From positions 1,116,001-1,180,000 of the forward strand of contig JBAJFE010000062.1 in assembly GCA_037903355.1 (NCBI GenBank): a DNA stretch of 64,000 nucleotides. Direction: 5' to 3'. This DNA comes from Trichuris trichiura. Lineage: Eukaryota > Nematoda > Enoplea > Trichinellida > Trichuridae. Below the pieces are notes generated by a model. That model searched no databases. It was not told the origin of the DNA and saw only the letters and a list, made by a program, of their open reading frames with translations. Below, in pieces: positions 27,801 through 37,000 of the stretch (position 1 is its first letter; the number at the start of each line of letters is the position of its first letter). Both the position numbers and the translations under genes were made by a program.

Positions 27801-29365
27801 GCTTATCCACCCCCAGACTATGTAACTGATCTGACCTACCCTACCATTCACTATCCTCACTGCACATAAGTCCTGTAGTTGTGATCGTTGGAAACGGAGT
27901 ATGCTGTGCTGAGAAAGCTTCAAAGCTTGAAATCCGTGCAATTATAAAATAAACCGTTTGTAGCTTCCATAACGAACAAACTTGTAAAATTTTAAGCGGT
28001 TTGAGAAAATTCTTTCTTGAGGAATCGTCTTACCATTTGATCAAGGCGCTGTTCTAATTCTTCTCGTGTCCTTTCGTCCGCTTCGCATGGTTTCAAGAGA
28101 TTCTGGAAAGAAATGAAAGCGCTCTGTAAGTTTGTCAAAGCATAGGATGGGCAACACTAGCGGGTTGCCTAACGTTTCTGTTTTCATATGGGTTTGGAAA
28201 GAGAACAGAGGACTGACAGTGAACATAGACTAACTTTGCATATTCAACTACTCGATTTAACTTGATCTGATGGTGGAGAATTTTCGTTAGTCATTATTTC
28301 AACACTATTGCTTATTCTGCTGACGTTGTCTCCTCTTACCATTCAGTCCAGCAATCGAAAGCGCATATGAAGCTATTAATTTCCACGTGAACGATATTTT
28401 GCAAGCGAAACTTACCTCAACCTGTTCCAAGAGTTCTTCTCTCTGAAGAAATAAATATGAAAGAGTTTTTAAGTTGTCTACAACTGATAATTAACGCAAA
28501 ACGTAAAATGCTTTTGGAATGCGTGCGCTCTCCCTTTGTATTTTTATTCCCTGAAGGAGGGACGAAAAAAAATTGGGAACTGGATTATTTCGTTAAATCT
28601 TTAAGCCACAAATTTTTTATGACTATGGGCATCATTAATGATTAGTCATCTGTGTAAAAGCAATCTCGTAGTTTATACGTATGATGGAGAAGATTTTCCG
28701 TAAAACCTTTTGTACCCCTCCCTTTTTAGAAAGCCAATAAACAGTTTCATCCTGTACCAATGTTTCATACTATAAAATTCAAGGAAAACGTTACGAAGAA
28801 CTACGTTTTGTAAATCTTGAGCTACAGTGAAACTGATTTGCTATAGTTTCAGACGCGAATTGCCTTTGGAAAACTGCGTTGGTCCATTGAACGGAGCGGA
28901 ATATTCCCTTTCATACTGAACGGCTGACTAAACTTTTTTGTAACTCGTCCGCCAGCAGCGCATTATCATTCAAAAGAGAAAAAAGGGAAAATGAAAGTTT
29001 TTGTTCCGGAACGCTCTTTGAATAGAAGGAAACTTAAATTAACACCTGCGATTTTTGTTATCATGAGTGTACAGTAGTTTTTATGAGAGGGACACTTCAT
29101 ATCGCTTTTTAAGCAGAGGGCTGTTTTATAGCTATGTTAAGAGAACCCGTTCAGAACTTTACGACTTTTGAAAAAAAATAAAAATTGCTCTCTCTCCCCT
29201 GTTTTAAATTTCTAAGAATAATCTAGTGTAACATGAAGATCATTTCTTTGCAAGAATTCCTACTCAGGCGAGTTTTCAATAGAGCAAAAAACTGAAACAT
29301 AATACCGTTTGTCCTGTGGTAGTCCATGCCAAGCATGTAAGCCATATGATTGCTATCGCTTTCAT
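9573..29365 (-). CDS. Modular secreted micro-exon protein, gene 1 (24 exons, about 868 aa, unrecognised family)
   Basis: I do not recognise this family. Exons (plus coordinates, read right to left): 29306-29365 signal peptide; then trios B/A/C at 28416-28442, 28034-28102, 27057-27206; 25795-25821, 25074-25265, 24151-24297; 23132-23158, 22722-22790, 22064-22213; 19384-19410, 18857-19054, 18172-18324; 17290-17316, 16745-16936, 16111-16260; 14661-14687, 13831-14004, 13146-13295; 11549-11575, 10990-11169, 10667-10810; then 9872-9898 and terminal 9573-9785. Every exon is a multiple of three, every intron is phase 0, and the chain stays open for 868 codons. The signal peptide implies export through the ER. 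Composition is Glu/Lys/Arg/Leu-rich with no other membrane segment, so I infer a soluble, largely helical repeat protein with disulfide-bonded hairpins. Alternative splicing without frame loss would be possible. Exon borders rest on splice motifs and repeat periodicity, not on transcripts. Confidence 0.8.
10667..11575 (-). other. Gene 1 module 7 (B, A, C exons)
   Basis: B 11549-11575 reads EQLQLEKLE. A 10990-11169 (60 codons) starts RILKPTAAHE; it keeps Cys27 and the first Cys of the CX3C pair, but the second Cys of both pairs is gone. C 10667-10810 (48 codons) has NSWQEY and AIAYW and ends LLEE before GTAAGC. Confidence 0.76.
13146..14687 (-). other. Gene 1 module 6 (B, A, C exons)
   Basis: B 14661-14687 reads ERQQLDRIQ. 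A 13831-14004 (58 codons) starts CILEPSVADL, with CX4C at 27/32 and CX3C at 52/56; the linker between the Cys pairs is shorter than in other modules. C 13146-13295 (50 codons) has SVYWSKF and DALKYW and ends VTEE before GTAAAC. Confidence 0.77.
16111..17316 (-). other. Gene 1 module 5 (B, A, C exons; C has a GC donor)
   Basis: B 17290-17316 reads RDNTLEEIE. A 16745-16936 (64 codons) starts RFLKPSQADQRR with Cys27, 32, 58 and 62. C 16111-16260 (50 codons) has KLSYWNSF and MTFEEAG and ends LLTE. It is followed by GCAAGT instead of GTAAGT, an apparent GC-AG intron, the only non-GT donor in the array. Confidence 0.76.
18172..19410 (-). other. Gene 1 module 4 (B, A, C exons)
   Basis: B 19384-19410 reads IQELMEKIE. 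A 18857-19054 (66 codons) starts RIETPSEADQ and has all four cysteines: CX4C at residues 27 and 32, CX3C at 60 and 64. C 18172-18324 (51 codons) has KYDQWRNY and a second Trp, and ends LLEA before GTAAGC. The C exon was too short to be visible as a long open frame but matches the family in size, phase and Trp spacing. Confidence 0.78.
20530..22111. repeat. Diverged tandem duplication (about 800 bp x 2)
   Basis: Segment 20530-21308 aligns with 21375-22111 (for example ccctctccaacacg ... gcgctgagttt in both, and gggcttacctctaccagttg at both right ends). The duplication carries the last 46 bases of a C exon with its donor: functional at 22064, orphaned at 21263-21308. Related minus-strand frames ending SLNRCQF occur in both copies; coding status unknown. 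Confidence 0.75.
21263..21308 (-). pseudogene. Orphan 3' fragment of a C exon
   Basis: Forty-six bases match the 3' end of C exon 22064-22213, including the GTAAGC donor, then the match stops abruptly. It has no acceptor and no 5' half, so it cannot be spliced as a normal C exon. It arose with the local 800-bp duplication. Confidence 0.65.
22064..23158 (-). other. Gene 1 module 3 (B, short A, C exons)
   Basis: B 23132-23158 reads REELLEKIE. Short A 22722-22790 reads RLLRPVPADRMTR and ends IQKG at GTAAGA after 23 codons, again without the Cys half. C 22064-22213 (50 codons) contains DYKWHYY and, 22 residues later, AFW; it ends LVE before GTAAGC. The 3' end of this C exon is duplicated 801 bases downstream at 21263-21308. 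Confidence 0.75.
23682..23760. repeat. Hairpin-forming inverted repeat
   Basis: GTACAGAAAATATATACGAG at the left pairs imperfectly with the inverse of GTCTGTATATTTTCTGCAC at the right around a short loop. It sits at the end of a GC-richer tract (23.42-23.66 kb) that itself has matching 'gatcacatga' and 'tcatgtgatc' words. Possibly the end of a degraded MITE; intronic, between modules 2 and 3 of gene 1. Confidence 0.45.
24151..25821 (-). other. Gene 1 module 2 (B, A, C exons)
   Basis: B 25795-25821 reads RTELLARIE. A 25074-25265 (64 codons) starts RFLKPSEAYRR and has Cys27, Cys32 and Cys58, with Tyr where other copies have Cys62. C 24151-24297 (49 codons) has DMKQQYWIPF, then MTYSEAKALW. This is the best conserved module between the two paralogues. 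The A-C intron hosts a foldback element (24612-24828) that is absent from gene 2. Confidence 0.82.
24612..24828. mobile_element. Foldback MITE in the module 2 intron of gene 1
   Basis: The left arm (tgtttcttcttacggaat ... aactatttattgaccgt ... gagctgcgcgtgacc) is the inverse of the right arm (ggatcacgtgcggctc ... acggtcaataaatagtt ... gaagaaaca), with the turn near 24720. The equivalent intron of gene 2 lacks it, so it inserted after the gene duplication. No coding capacity. Confidence 0.72.
27057..28442 (-). other. Gene 1 module 1 (B, short A, C exons)
   Basis: B 28416-28442 reads REELLEQVE. Short A 28034-28102 reads NLLKPCEADERT... and stops after 23 codons at a GTAAGA donor, so it lacks the Cys-bearing half of a full A exon. 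C 27057-27206 (50 codons) ends LPTLRA before GTAAGC and has EWAAF followed 22 residues later by WW. The interval 27207-28033 contains no clear second half of A; a weak frame near 27.4-27.55 kb is not convincing. Confidence 0.72.
29306..29365 (-). other. Signal-peptide exon of gene 1
   Basis: Sixty bases encode 20 residues beginning MKAIAIIWLTCL and ending TTTGQT, followed by donor GTATTA. A short Lys-containing n-region, a hydrophobic core and small residues before GQT fit a classical ER signal peptide. The counterpart at 4034-4093 encodes MKVLTILWLACL...GTGQT with donor GTAACA. This ATG is the natural start because it sits 31-37 bases after a conserved TATATAA and opens the only hydrophobic segment of the protein. 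Confidence 0.82.
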
Positions 29366-29395
29366 AACTAACAAAATCTATGATTATTCTGGCTG

Positions 29396-29402
29396 TTATA
29401 TA
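29396..29402 (-). promoter_or_regulatory. TATA box of gene 1
   Basis: On the minus strand the sequence reads GACTATATAA, about 31 bases before the ATG at 29365. The same 10-mer sits in the same place before gene 2. A TATA box this close to the ATG implies a very short 5' leader. Both genes share flanking bases around the box, so the core promoter was duplicated with the gene. Confidence 0.65.
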
Positions 29403-31790
29403 GTCTCTGTCTGCCCTGTATGGATACATGGTTTACCGAACGAGTAATACGGTTTTCCATTTTTATCAAGCCCTGTTCAAACACTCTTGCATGAGATAGA
29501 GTTTGCTCTTCATTTCTTAAACCAATTGAGTAAACTTCTGATTGTATAATTTACAAGATCATTGTGAAAAGCAACGGTCAAAACATGCGCATGTTTTTCG
29601 CGCGTTGTCGACTAGGTGTACAAGTTGAGTTAGTTTAGCTGCACTGGTCTCAGCTCTTTTGCTATGGTTAAGCAAACTTTGCTTCCACAGAAATGGTTAC
29701 TCATGCTCATTAAATTGTGCGTATCCCATTCAGAGTATAGCTGAATGAATTCAAAATGTTGAGAATGGAGAAGTTGCAGTTCAATGCTTTGCTACTAACC
29801 GAGTCATTCATGATGTCGACCTGAAATGCCAGCTGCACCGCTGTCGCAGTGTTATTCCAAACTACCAGCATAAGGCTGTATTTTCAGCATTAAATGTCCA
29901 TGTGTACCGGCTGCTGGGCAGAGAAGAGAACTAGCTCCAACAGAACACTATGTATTTTCACTTTACTCAAATATTCGATCTTTTTGCAGTTCCTGTTTCT
30001 TCCGTCGAAGCAGCCGCCAAGGAATTATGCAACTCAAATACCACCGCAAAACGTTTCCAGACTATCGACTTCACTTGCACGTTCAGTCCATTTCCAATAA
30101 CAACACTGTCCTATCTTGACCTCAGTTCGAAGTTCATTTGTCAAAACGGGCTGAAATATGATCAAAGGGTTTTGCATGAGAACGTGCGTCTTCAGATGGT
30201 CATTGAAAAGATTGACTTCCTTTGTGCTGAATTGCGTTAGGGCTTCCTTGCATTTCGCTACATGATTAGCAGTGATTAATGATGAAGTCTGTACACAAGC
30301 GCCTGCAAATTTGTTGTTTTTGAAGAATAAGTAGCACGTTGCTAGTCGTTGCGCATTTGCGCTTCTGTGGGAGCAACGTTCTTCCCTAACTAATAACCTG
30401 TCAGATAGCTGAGAGATTATGCCACTTCAAGGTTTTCAAAAACAGGTAAGTTTTGCTAGATTCGTACGATTCCTCTTGACTGAAGAAAAGAAGACTTTTA
30501 CAGTTTTATCTTAAGTCCAGCTCAAATTGAGTTTTTAGAGTTGTCCTTGCTCCATCGTCAGCTCAAAAAGCGCGTGAAGCAGTTACGTACAACAGCACTA
30601 AAACAATTGCTTCATTTTCCCTTCGCTCGTAGCAAAAGCATTTTCTGTCCGCCTGCGTGATTTAAATTACTGTAAATAGTTTAAAGCGCTGAACATTAAC
30701 AGGTTTTCGGCTACAGTTCATACGTATGCTGTATACGTATGTTTAATCCGCAATCGGTGTTATGTTGAAGGACGGAGTTGCCTGTGTAAACTATCCATAC
30801 ATAATGCTTAACACTGAGGTGCCTATTTTATAAAACGCTTTTGTGCCACTGTGTTTGCAGTTCATAGCAAACTACTAATTTTGTCGTTTGTTTACCAAAT
30901 ATGTCAGCAAGCTGCGAATCTTCCCCTCAATGATGGTGATAATCAACTGGCTTATTCTGGTAGGCACTCTCTGCTATTCTGTAGACGAGTTGATTCCATT
31001 CCCGTTGAATGTATGGACTTTTTTCTAACCAAAGCTTTTAAAATAAGTGCAGTCCATCGTCTGCTTTTCTGCATACAGTAAACAACATAAACAGCCAGTA
31101 TTTGTGACTGAATAAAGCATTGGTAACTCATTGATCTTTGGGTGATTAAGGACATAAATAAAGGGTTTGAATTCCGTTTAGCGGTTTCTTATCAAGAGAA
31201 GTCTTACATAAACGCATTTGTTCGTAGTGGTATGGCTTTTATTAGTATGGTTATGTGTTTCTCAAAGGTGGCGCCCAACTACTTCCTGGCAACGCTGAAC
31301 ACGAAGCATGTTGTTTTCTAGAGAATGGTTTAATATCGAACGTCGATATTAATGTACCACGAGGAAAGCCGTTTTTACCTTTAAAAGTTCGAAACATCAT
31401 TCTGTACCTAATATAACTCGGTTTGAGTGGTAAACAATGGTTGAAGTTAGCAAGGTGTGCATGCATCTGGGCAACCGTACTCATTATTGCCTCCTGCATT
31501 AGCCCTTTGCTCTGCACCGCAAGTAAGCAATTTCGTCTTTATTTCTTCAGTCAGCTGTGATTCTAAGTCGGAATATACGTAGCATTATTTTTCAACCGTT
31601 ACAAAAAATACTATGGCCAAGGAATCCAGCGGCAAGAAACAATGAGGAAGGTCATGTCGAGAAGAAAAGAAAGATGCAAAAATAAAATAGGAGTGTAGGA
31701 TTCTGCTCGCACTGCCGTCAATCATGTGCAAATATCAAACACGAAATTGCTATGAAAAGGCTTTACACTATTGTAATTATAACATACAAA
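29403..31790. other. Upstream region of gene 1; no gene recognised
   Basis: 29.4-29.7 kb aligns with the region upstream of gene 2. The frames at 29894-30240 and 30851-31081 are open but show no domain or splice context. Confidence 0.35.
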
Positions 31791-31796
31791 ATTTGT

Positions 31797-32041
31797 TTTG
31801 GCTTCTTTTGTACGGATTTTTTGTGTCCCGTTGAATAAACTTTTATTAATAAACTTTTCTTAATAAAATGTCCGTAGCTTTCGGGTCCGAACTTGACCCG
31901 TCATCAGCGGTCTAAGGATTGACGTATGAATAAAGTGTACTAGTAACGTGCAATTATTAATTGCAACTTTTATTAAGAAAAGTTTATTAATAAAAGTTTA
32001 TTCAACGGGACACAGAAAATCCGTACAAAAGAAGCCAAAAT
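31797..32041 (-). mobile_element. Hammerhead-bearing inverted-repeat element, copy 1
   Basis: Arms 31797-31862 and about 31964-32041 are near-perfect inverses (ggcttcttttgtacgga ... tcccgttgaataaac). Between them lies a minus-strand hammerhead core. It has no ORF. The same layout recurs at 46106-46273. The 'tcccgtac' word just outside is shared with the 3' ends of the Penelope-like elements at 60-64 kb, so I infer a non-autonomous derivative of that family. Confidence 0.7.
31871..31917 (-). ncRNA. Hammerhead ribozyme (intact core)
   Basis: On the minus strand: stem I strand CCG, CTGATGA, a 6-bp stem II CGGGTC/GACCCG, then GAAA, GC, TA and CGG. The conserved CUGANGA and GAAA cores are exact, stem I (CCG/CGG) closes, and the predicted cleavage is after GCUA. 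Stem III is only two pairs with no loop, the minimal form known from Penelope-like elements, which may act as a dimer. Confidence 0.8.
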
Positions 32042-32139
32042 GAAATTATTTGGTCCCGTACGAAGACATTATATCTTCAAATACAAAATTTGTTTTCTTA
32101 TTATGCTGTCGTGATCACGATGTGCCAACATCATTTGAT

Positions 32140-32390
32140 CCGCTGACGATGAGATAAGAAAAGAGTCAAGAAGACTGACAGACTCAAAGACAAAAGCCTG
32201 CCAACGGAAGACTTTAAAATGCCCGCTTTAAAATCTTCAAAAACGATAGAAAACTGCATTCACTGCCACAGATTATATTTACAATTTAAGACCGGTGAAG
32301 ACGGGTCTCGATTGACCCGAAAGCTCCGGAGTTTTTCACGCATAAAAACGGGAATCTATCCGTAATAAAGTTTTTCATTGCGAAAGAGTC
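32140..32390 (+). mobile_element. Penelope-like element 3' fragment
   Basis: Aligns with the 3' end of the element at 63640-63810: 'gaagactttaaaatgcccgc' against 'gaactttaaaacacccgc', then the hammerhead, then ccgtaataaagttttt. The RT and endonuclease are absent, so this is a short terminal remnant. Confidence 0.7.
32291..32332 (+). ncRNA. Hammerhead ribozyme remnant (core mutation)
   Basis: CCG is followed by GTGAAGA where a functional hammerhead has CTGANGA; stem II, GAAA and CTCCGG are intact. The C-to-G change is at C3, which pairs with G8 in active hammerheads, so I predict loss of activity. Confidence 0.68.
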
Positions 32391-33529
32391 AAGAAAGTTC
32401 CAAAAACATTTAGCGGAATTCATTTTTTTGTTATTAACGGAACTGACTCTGAAATAATGCATACACACGCTGGAAAGAACTATTTTCTATTCTTCTGGGA
32501 TAGTTGAAAATAACGATTGAGATTATTCCAGAATGGAATTCTTGTTAACTAATAGCGGCGTAACATTCAACGAACGTAGGAAGCCTTGCATCGGTTTCAC
32601 AATTATAATAGCTTCCTAATACGTAAAGCTATCAATTCTCGACTGACGACTTTCTTTCAGTGAGATTTGCAACGATTTGCATGGTGAATCCGTAATGCAG
32701 CTTACAGTCACTCGATGATTTAGATGAATTTGTTTTAAAAACAATTTGCGTCGTTTTGTTTGATTTTGCACTCCACTGATTACGTGCTTTTTTGAAAATG
32801 TGCAAAGAATGTATTCATTTCCACCAGAATGAATCAACAGTGTCATAGAGGTGCAAACGTCTGTCGAGAATAAAATGTAATTTGTAACATTTGGTACGCA
32901 CTGAGATGATTAGTTCCAGTCAAAAATTTAACAGTAAGAAGCGTCGTATTCATGAACAAACTTGCGCTGCGAATGATTAAAGCCGATCCGCATTGTACTT
33001 TCTGCGAAGCTTTCAGCCTGCAAATCAAAAATCTCTTAGCATTTTATTAATTCCATGAAAAAGAAAATGAAGTCTGTTAAAGACGCTACTTTGTGTATTC
33101 GATGAATTTTTTTCTATAAGCGCTAGTAAAAAAAAAATAATTGAGAGTTCGCCTGCCATTGTGGCACCAATGTTTCACACTGTGTACAGTACTGCCCACT
33201 TGTTCTCCACGCTCTAAGGAACAACTTGGCGCAATTTGTTTTATAACATTTTTCGTAGCATCCTCTGAGCTGTTGTTTCATGGTTATCGTTCGTTTAGCA
33301 TGAAGAATTTCGGCAGATGATTGTGAAAGTAACCAACCAGTGAGCAAACATTCTTCGTACGAATTTTCTACAGTTCGTTCTTTTCACTTGGAGTAAACTG
33401 CGAAAGTATCTGAGAGTACATAAGAGCTCCTTAAGAAAATTGTCGCATGAGGTAGTACTGTCCGCGTTCGTGTTACAGGGATGAATGCTGCTCAATTTTC
33501 TCTCCGCACTAATTATTAGTTAGTACAGT

Positions 33530-33840
33530 TTAAAATGCAGCGATTATTCTAGTTAGCATCCTAACCAGGTGCTTTATAACCATCTGCAAACAGAAACAGT
33601 TAAGGGCTTTTCGTTGGCAAACTTCTGTGTACCCACAACGACAACGTTCTTGACGGCCATAGTTTTTGATATATCGAGCCAGGCATTTGAAAACATCCAC
33701 GTCTGAGGAAACAGTTTGCCGCCTTAGATCAGGCTTGGCATTTCGAAAAGCTGTGAATGCTGAGAGACGTCCAAGAATCCAAACATCAATATCAATGAGC
33801 ACCCACTCGATGCTACTACGTCGTAGGTTTCCTAATCTGC
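33530..33840 (-). other. Cys-rich minus-strand reading frame, possible exon
   Basis: The frame between an AG at about 33840 and 33570 contains VFKCLARYIKNYGRQ, then a CRCGxxxxCxxxxxxCFC cluster. The Cys spacing suggests an extracellular domain exon, and CTGTTTGCAG lies just after the cluster. I could not find neighbouring exons. It may be a relic. Confidence 0.2.
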
Positions 33841-34075
33841 GAAGATTGGCCTAGGAATAATTTCTGGCAGTGCTTCGAAATTCTGCAGCTTCTTCTTTCC
33901 TTATTTGTATGTACTCTATTGCTTATTCTAAGGTTGAAACAGTTTTTAGCAGATGCTATCCTGTCGGGCACCTGTCTGGCGCCATTGTGCTTCGTCATTC
34001 GGCGCGCTTACAAGGAGCAACTGCTACGTAAAACGGCACTTATACCTTTGCATAAAGTGAGCTATTTATCTCTGT

Positions 34076-37000
34076 ATGAATAATGTTCACATTAAGCTTC
34101 AAAGGCGCAGTTGCTCTTCCGCAGCGTTTAGCCCGAGGTTCAATGAACCTAAAATCGAAAAGCTAGTAGGCACCTGGTTTTTGGGATGTAGTGGCTTAGT
34201 GTTCGGTACGCTTGTAGTTGGAGGAATAACGAGGTAATGTTTATTTCATCTTTTTCCTTCCCGTGATTGTCTAACAGTACAGGTTAACTGAAGCTGGCTT
34301 AAGTATGGTAGACTGGCACGTTATACGCGGTATGAAGCCTCCTGTTAGTGAGGCGGATTGGATGCAGGAGTTTGACAAGTACAAGCAGTATCCGGAATAC
34401 AAATAGTACACGCAATTCATTCATATCGGTTTTTTAACCTTACTTATTTTTAGTAAATCATCTGACCGAGAGATGACCTTAGATGAGTTCAAGTTTATAT
34501 GGCGTATGGAATACACTCATCGCATGATTGCTCGCGCTCTTGGCTTGGTTTTTATCCTTCCGGCAGCCTACTTCTGGTACAAAGGCTTCCTTCGTCCTAC
34601 AGTGAAAATTCCTGTAATTGCGTGCGGTTCACTCGTTGTTGTTCAGGTTCAAATTGACTTTTCTCCGAGCGAGCAACATGTGATTAGTAACAGCTAATTT
34701 AGGGTTTGCTAGGATGGTATATGGTCAAATCTGGTTTGGATACTAACCAATCAGCTCCACGCGTTAGCCACTACCGGCTAACCTCGCATCTTACCTTAGC
34801 GTTTGGGCTCTACGGCTTGTTGCTTTGGTGTAGCCTTGCGCATTTATTCCCCGTGAACCACGTAAGTCTAATTTCTCGTGTTAGTTCATAGCGGAAGGTA
34901 TATTCTTCATGTTCAAAAATGTTAAAACAGTTTGTTTGAATAGTGCGAAAATTAGCTTTTAAACATTATGCGCATGCACTTACAGAATTACTTGATCCCT
35001 GGTGTGAAGAGACTTCGCGCTTTGACAGCGCTATCATTGGGCGCCTCGGCGCTTACGAGTGTTTGGGGTGGTTTAACGTCCGGTCTCCAAGCTGGCCTTG
35101 TGTACAATTCGTGGCCGAAATTTGCCGACCGTTGGATTCCCGCAGACCTGTTGACCCTGCAACCATTGTGGAAAAACGGTTTTGAAAATCGTACGGCTGT
35201 TCAGTTCGCACATCGAAATTTGGTACGCTCATTTTAGTAATTGATATTCATGCGAATTCTGAGTTTGGGAAAGAAAAGAAACAACATTTAACGAGACCTG
35301 TAGGTAAATAACTAATGATAGTTTAAGTTGTTGTATGGCCCGTTGATGGAGTCTTACAGACTCCATCAACGGGCTATACAACAAACCGTATTGAAGATAT
35401 GGGGATTCATCGCCCCGTTAGAAAACATCCTGTGCTCAAGACCATGATAGTTTAAGAATGAAATTGACTTACGTTGCAAGAGAAAAGATTTGCTTCATAA
35501 TTATCACTAGTGTGGTTTTGACTAACTTGTTTACCTCAGCTAATTTGGAAGACAATAATTTTATTCAGCTCTATTGAAGACACCAGGTCGAAATATTGGA
35601 ACCTGCAGGCATGCCAGAAAATCGTATATAGTTGGAATGCTTTGCTAGCATAACGATTTCCCGACTTGGGGTGAACGGTAGGGGGTCTGATACTAGCGTT
35701 TTAGAAAGATTTAAAAAATCACTTCGCGTTGCGATAGTTTTTAACTTGAGCGCCATTTATTCATTCTGTTAACTCACTCGACGAGCCGGAATGGTCGAGG
35801 TTTTATTGTAGGTCGTCTTTAGCGCACTTTCTCCAAATATAGTATTGTTAATTTAGAAAACAAGAACATATCAATTTTCTTTAGTAAAAGCGATGGCTTA
35901 GCCTTACCTTTACTTCATTAAACCGAATTGTACAAAATTTCTAACACCTTAACGATGCATGCATTTGTAGCTAGCGATATGCAGGTTAATTTGCCACCCT
36001 CTAGAAAAAGTTCAATTAGAACAGACGGGCGAACACTATCCCAGGGCCGTCGTCTGTTTGCACAACTCCTTGCGCACAAACGGTCCTGTCACTTCCTTTG
36101 ATTTATTTTTCATGTTGTCGCTCTGTGCTTAGTTCGTCGAAAATTATTCGCGGAAAAATTGTTGATTTGAATGCAAAATGAATAAAGCCCAAAATTTTTA
36201 ATATAAAATAGGTAAGCTCACATGCATAGCATAACGTAGTATTGGTGTGGGTGATAACGCCAGATAATAGGTCGAAGATACCTTGTAAAGTTTAGTTTTG
36301 TGGAAATCGTGAATTGGCATCTCCTATACAAGGAATGCATTTCAGTTAAGGCGTTATTACATTGACCCTGTTCAAGATTAGTGATCTGAAGAATGTTTCT
36401 ACTCAAATGCATTCCTTACTTAGAAAGAAGATGCCAACGCACACCCGCCACAAGGTCAACGTTTACAGTTTATCTTCGACCTATCTGGATTTCGATCTAT
36501 CAGGATACTTACCCGAATCCATAATGCCGGCATGCCTTACTACAGTTTTCTCAGCGTTAAGCGGTTACAAAACTATTGTGAAAAAAACGGTCTTGACTAG
36601 CTCATTCAATTACAAGACATGCTAGATGTCTGATTCTCAGATTAATCATCCCGTATTATTCCAGTAAAACCCCTGAAGTTGACCACTCCTATACGTTGAC
36701 GACCTCCCTAAGTTGACTGAATTTTGGCCAGTTGATTTGTCCACACGTTAGCCGAGCCACTTATACCCACTTCCTACATGTTGACCACCTCCTATGTTGA
36801 CCAATTTTTCCCAGTCCGTTGGGTGGTCAACTCAGGGGGTTTCACTGTATTGTGCTTTACGTTTCGGTTGCCTCAGTAGATAACACTGGAATAAGTACCC
36901 ATTTGCTAATTCTGTAGCTGAAGTCGTTAAATGAAGAAGCACCTTCCTCTGAATCGCCTTATGGCACCTTTGAAAGTTAGACCTCCGTCTGACATTAAGA

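Noticed and set aside
9573..29365. Relationship to nematode polyprotein allergens (ABA-1 type)
   Set aside because: Those have tandem helical repeats of similar length, but with a different Trp and Cys layout; I see no matching motif, so I kept the family unassigned.
9573..29365. Relationship to schistosome micro-exon (MEG) genes
   Set aside because: Only the architecture (signal exon, symmetric short exons) is similar. The window has no sequence hallmark of schistosomes.
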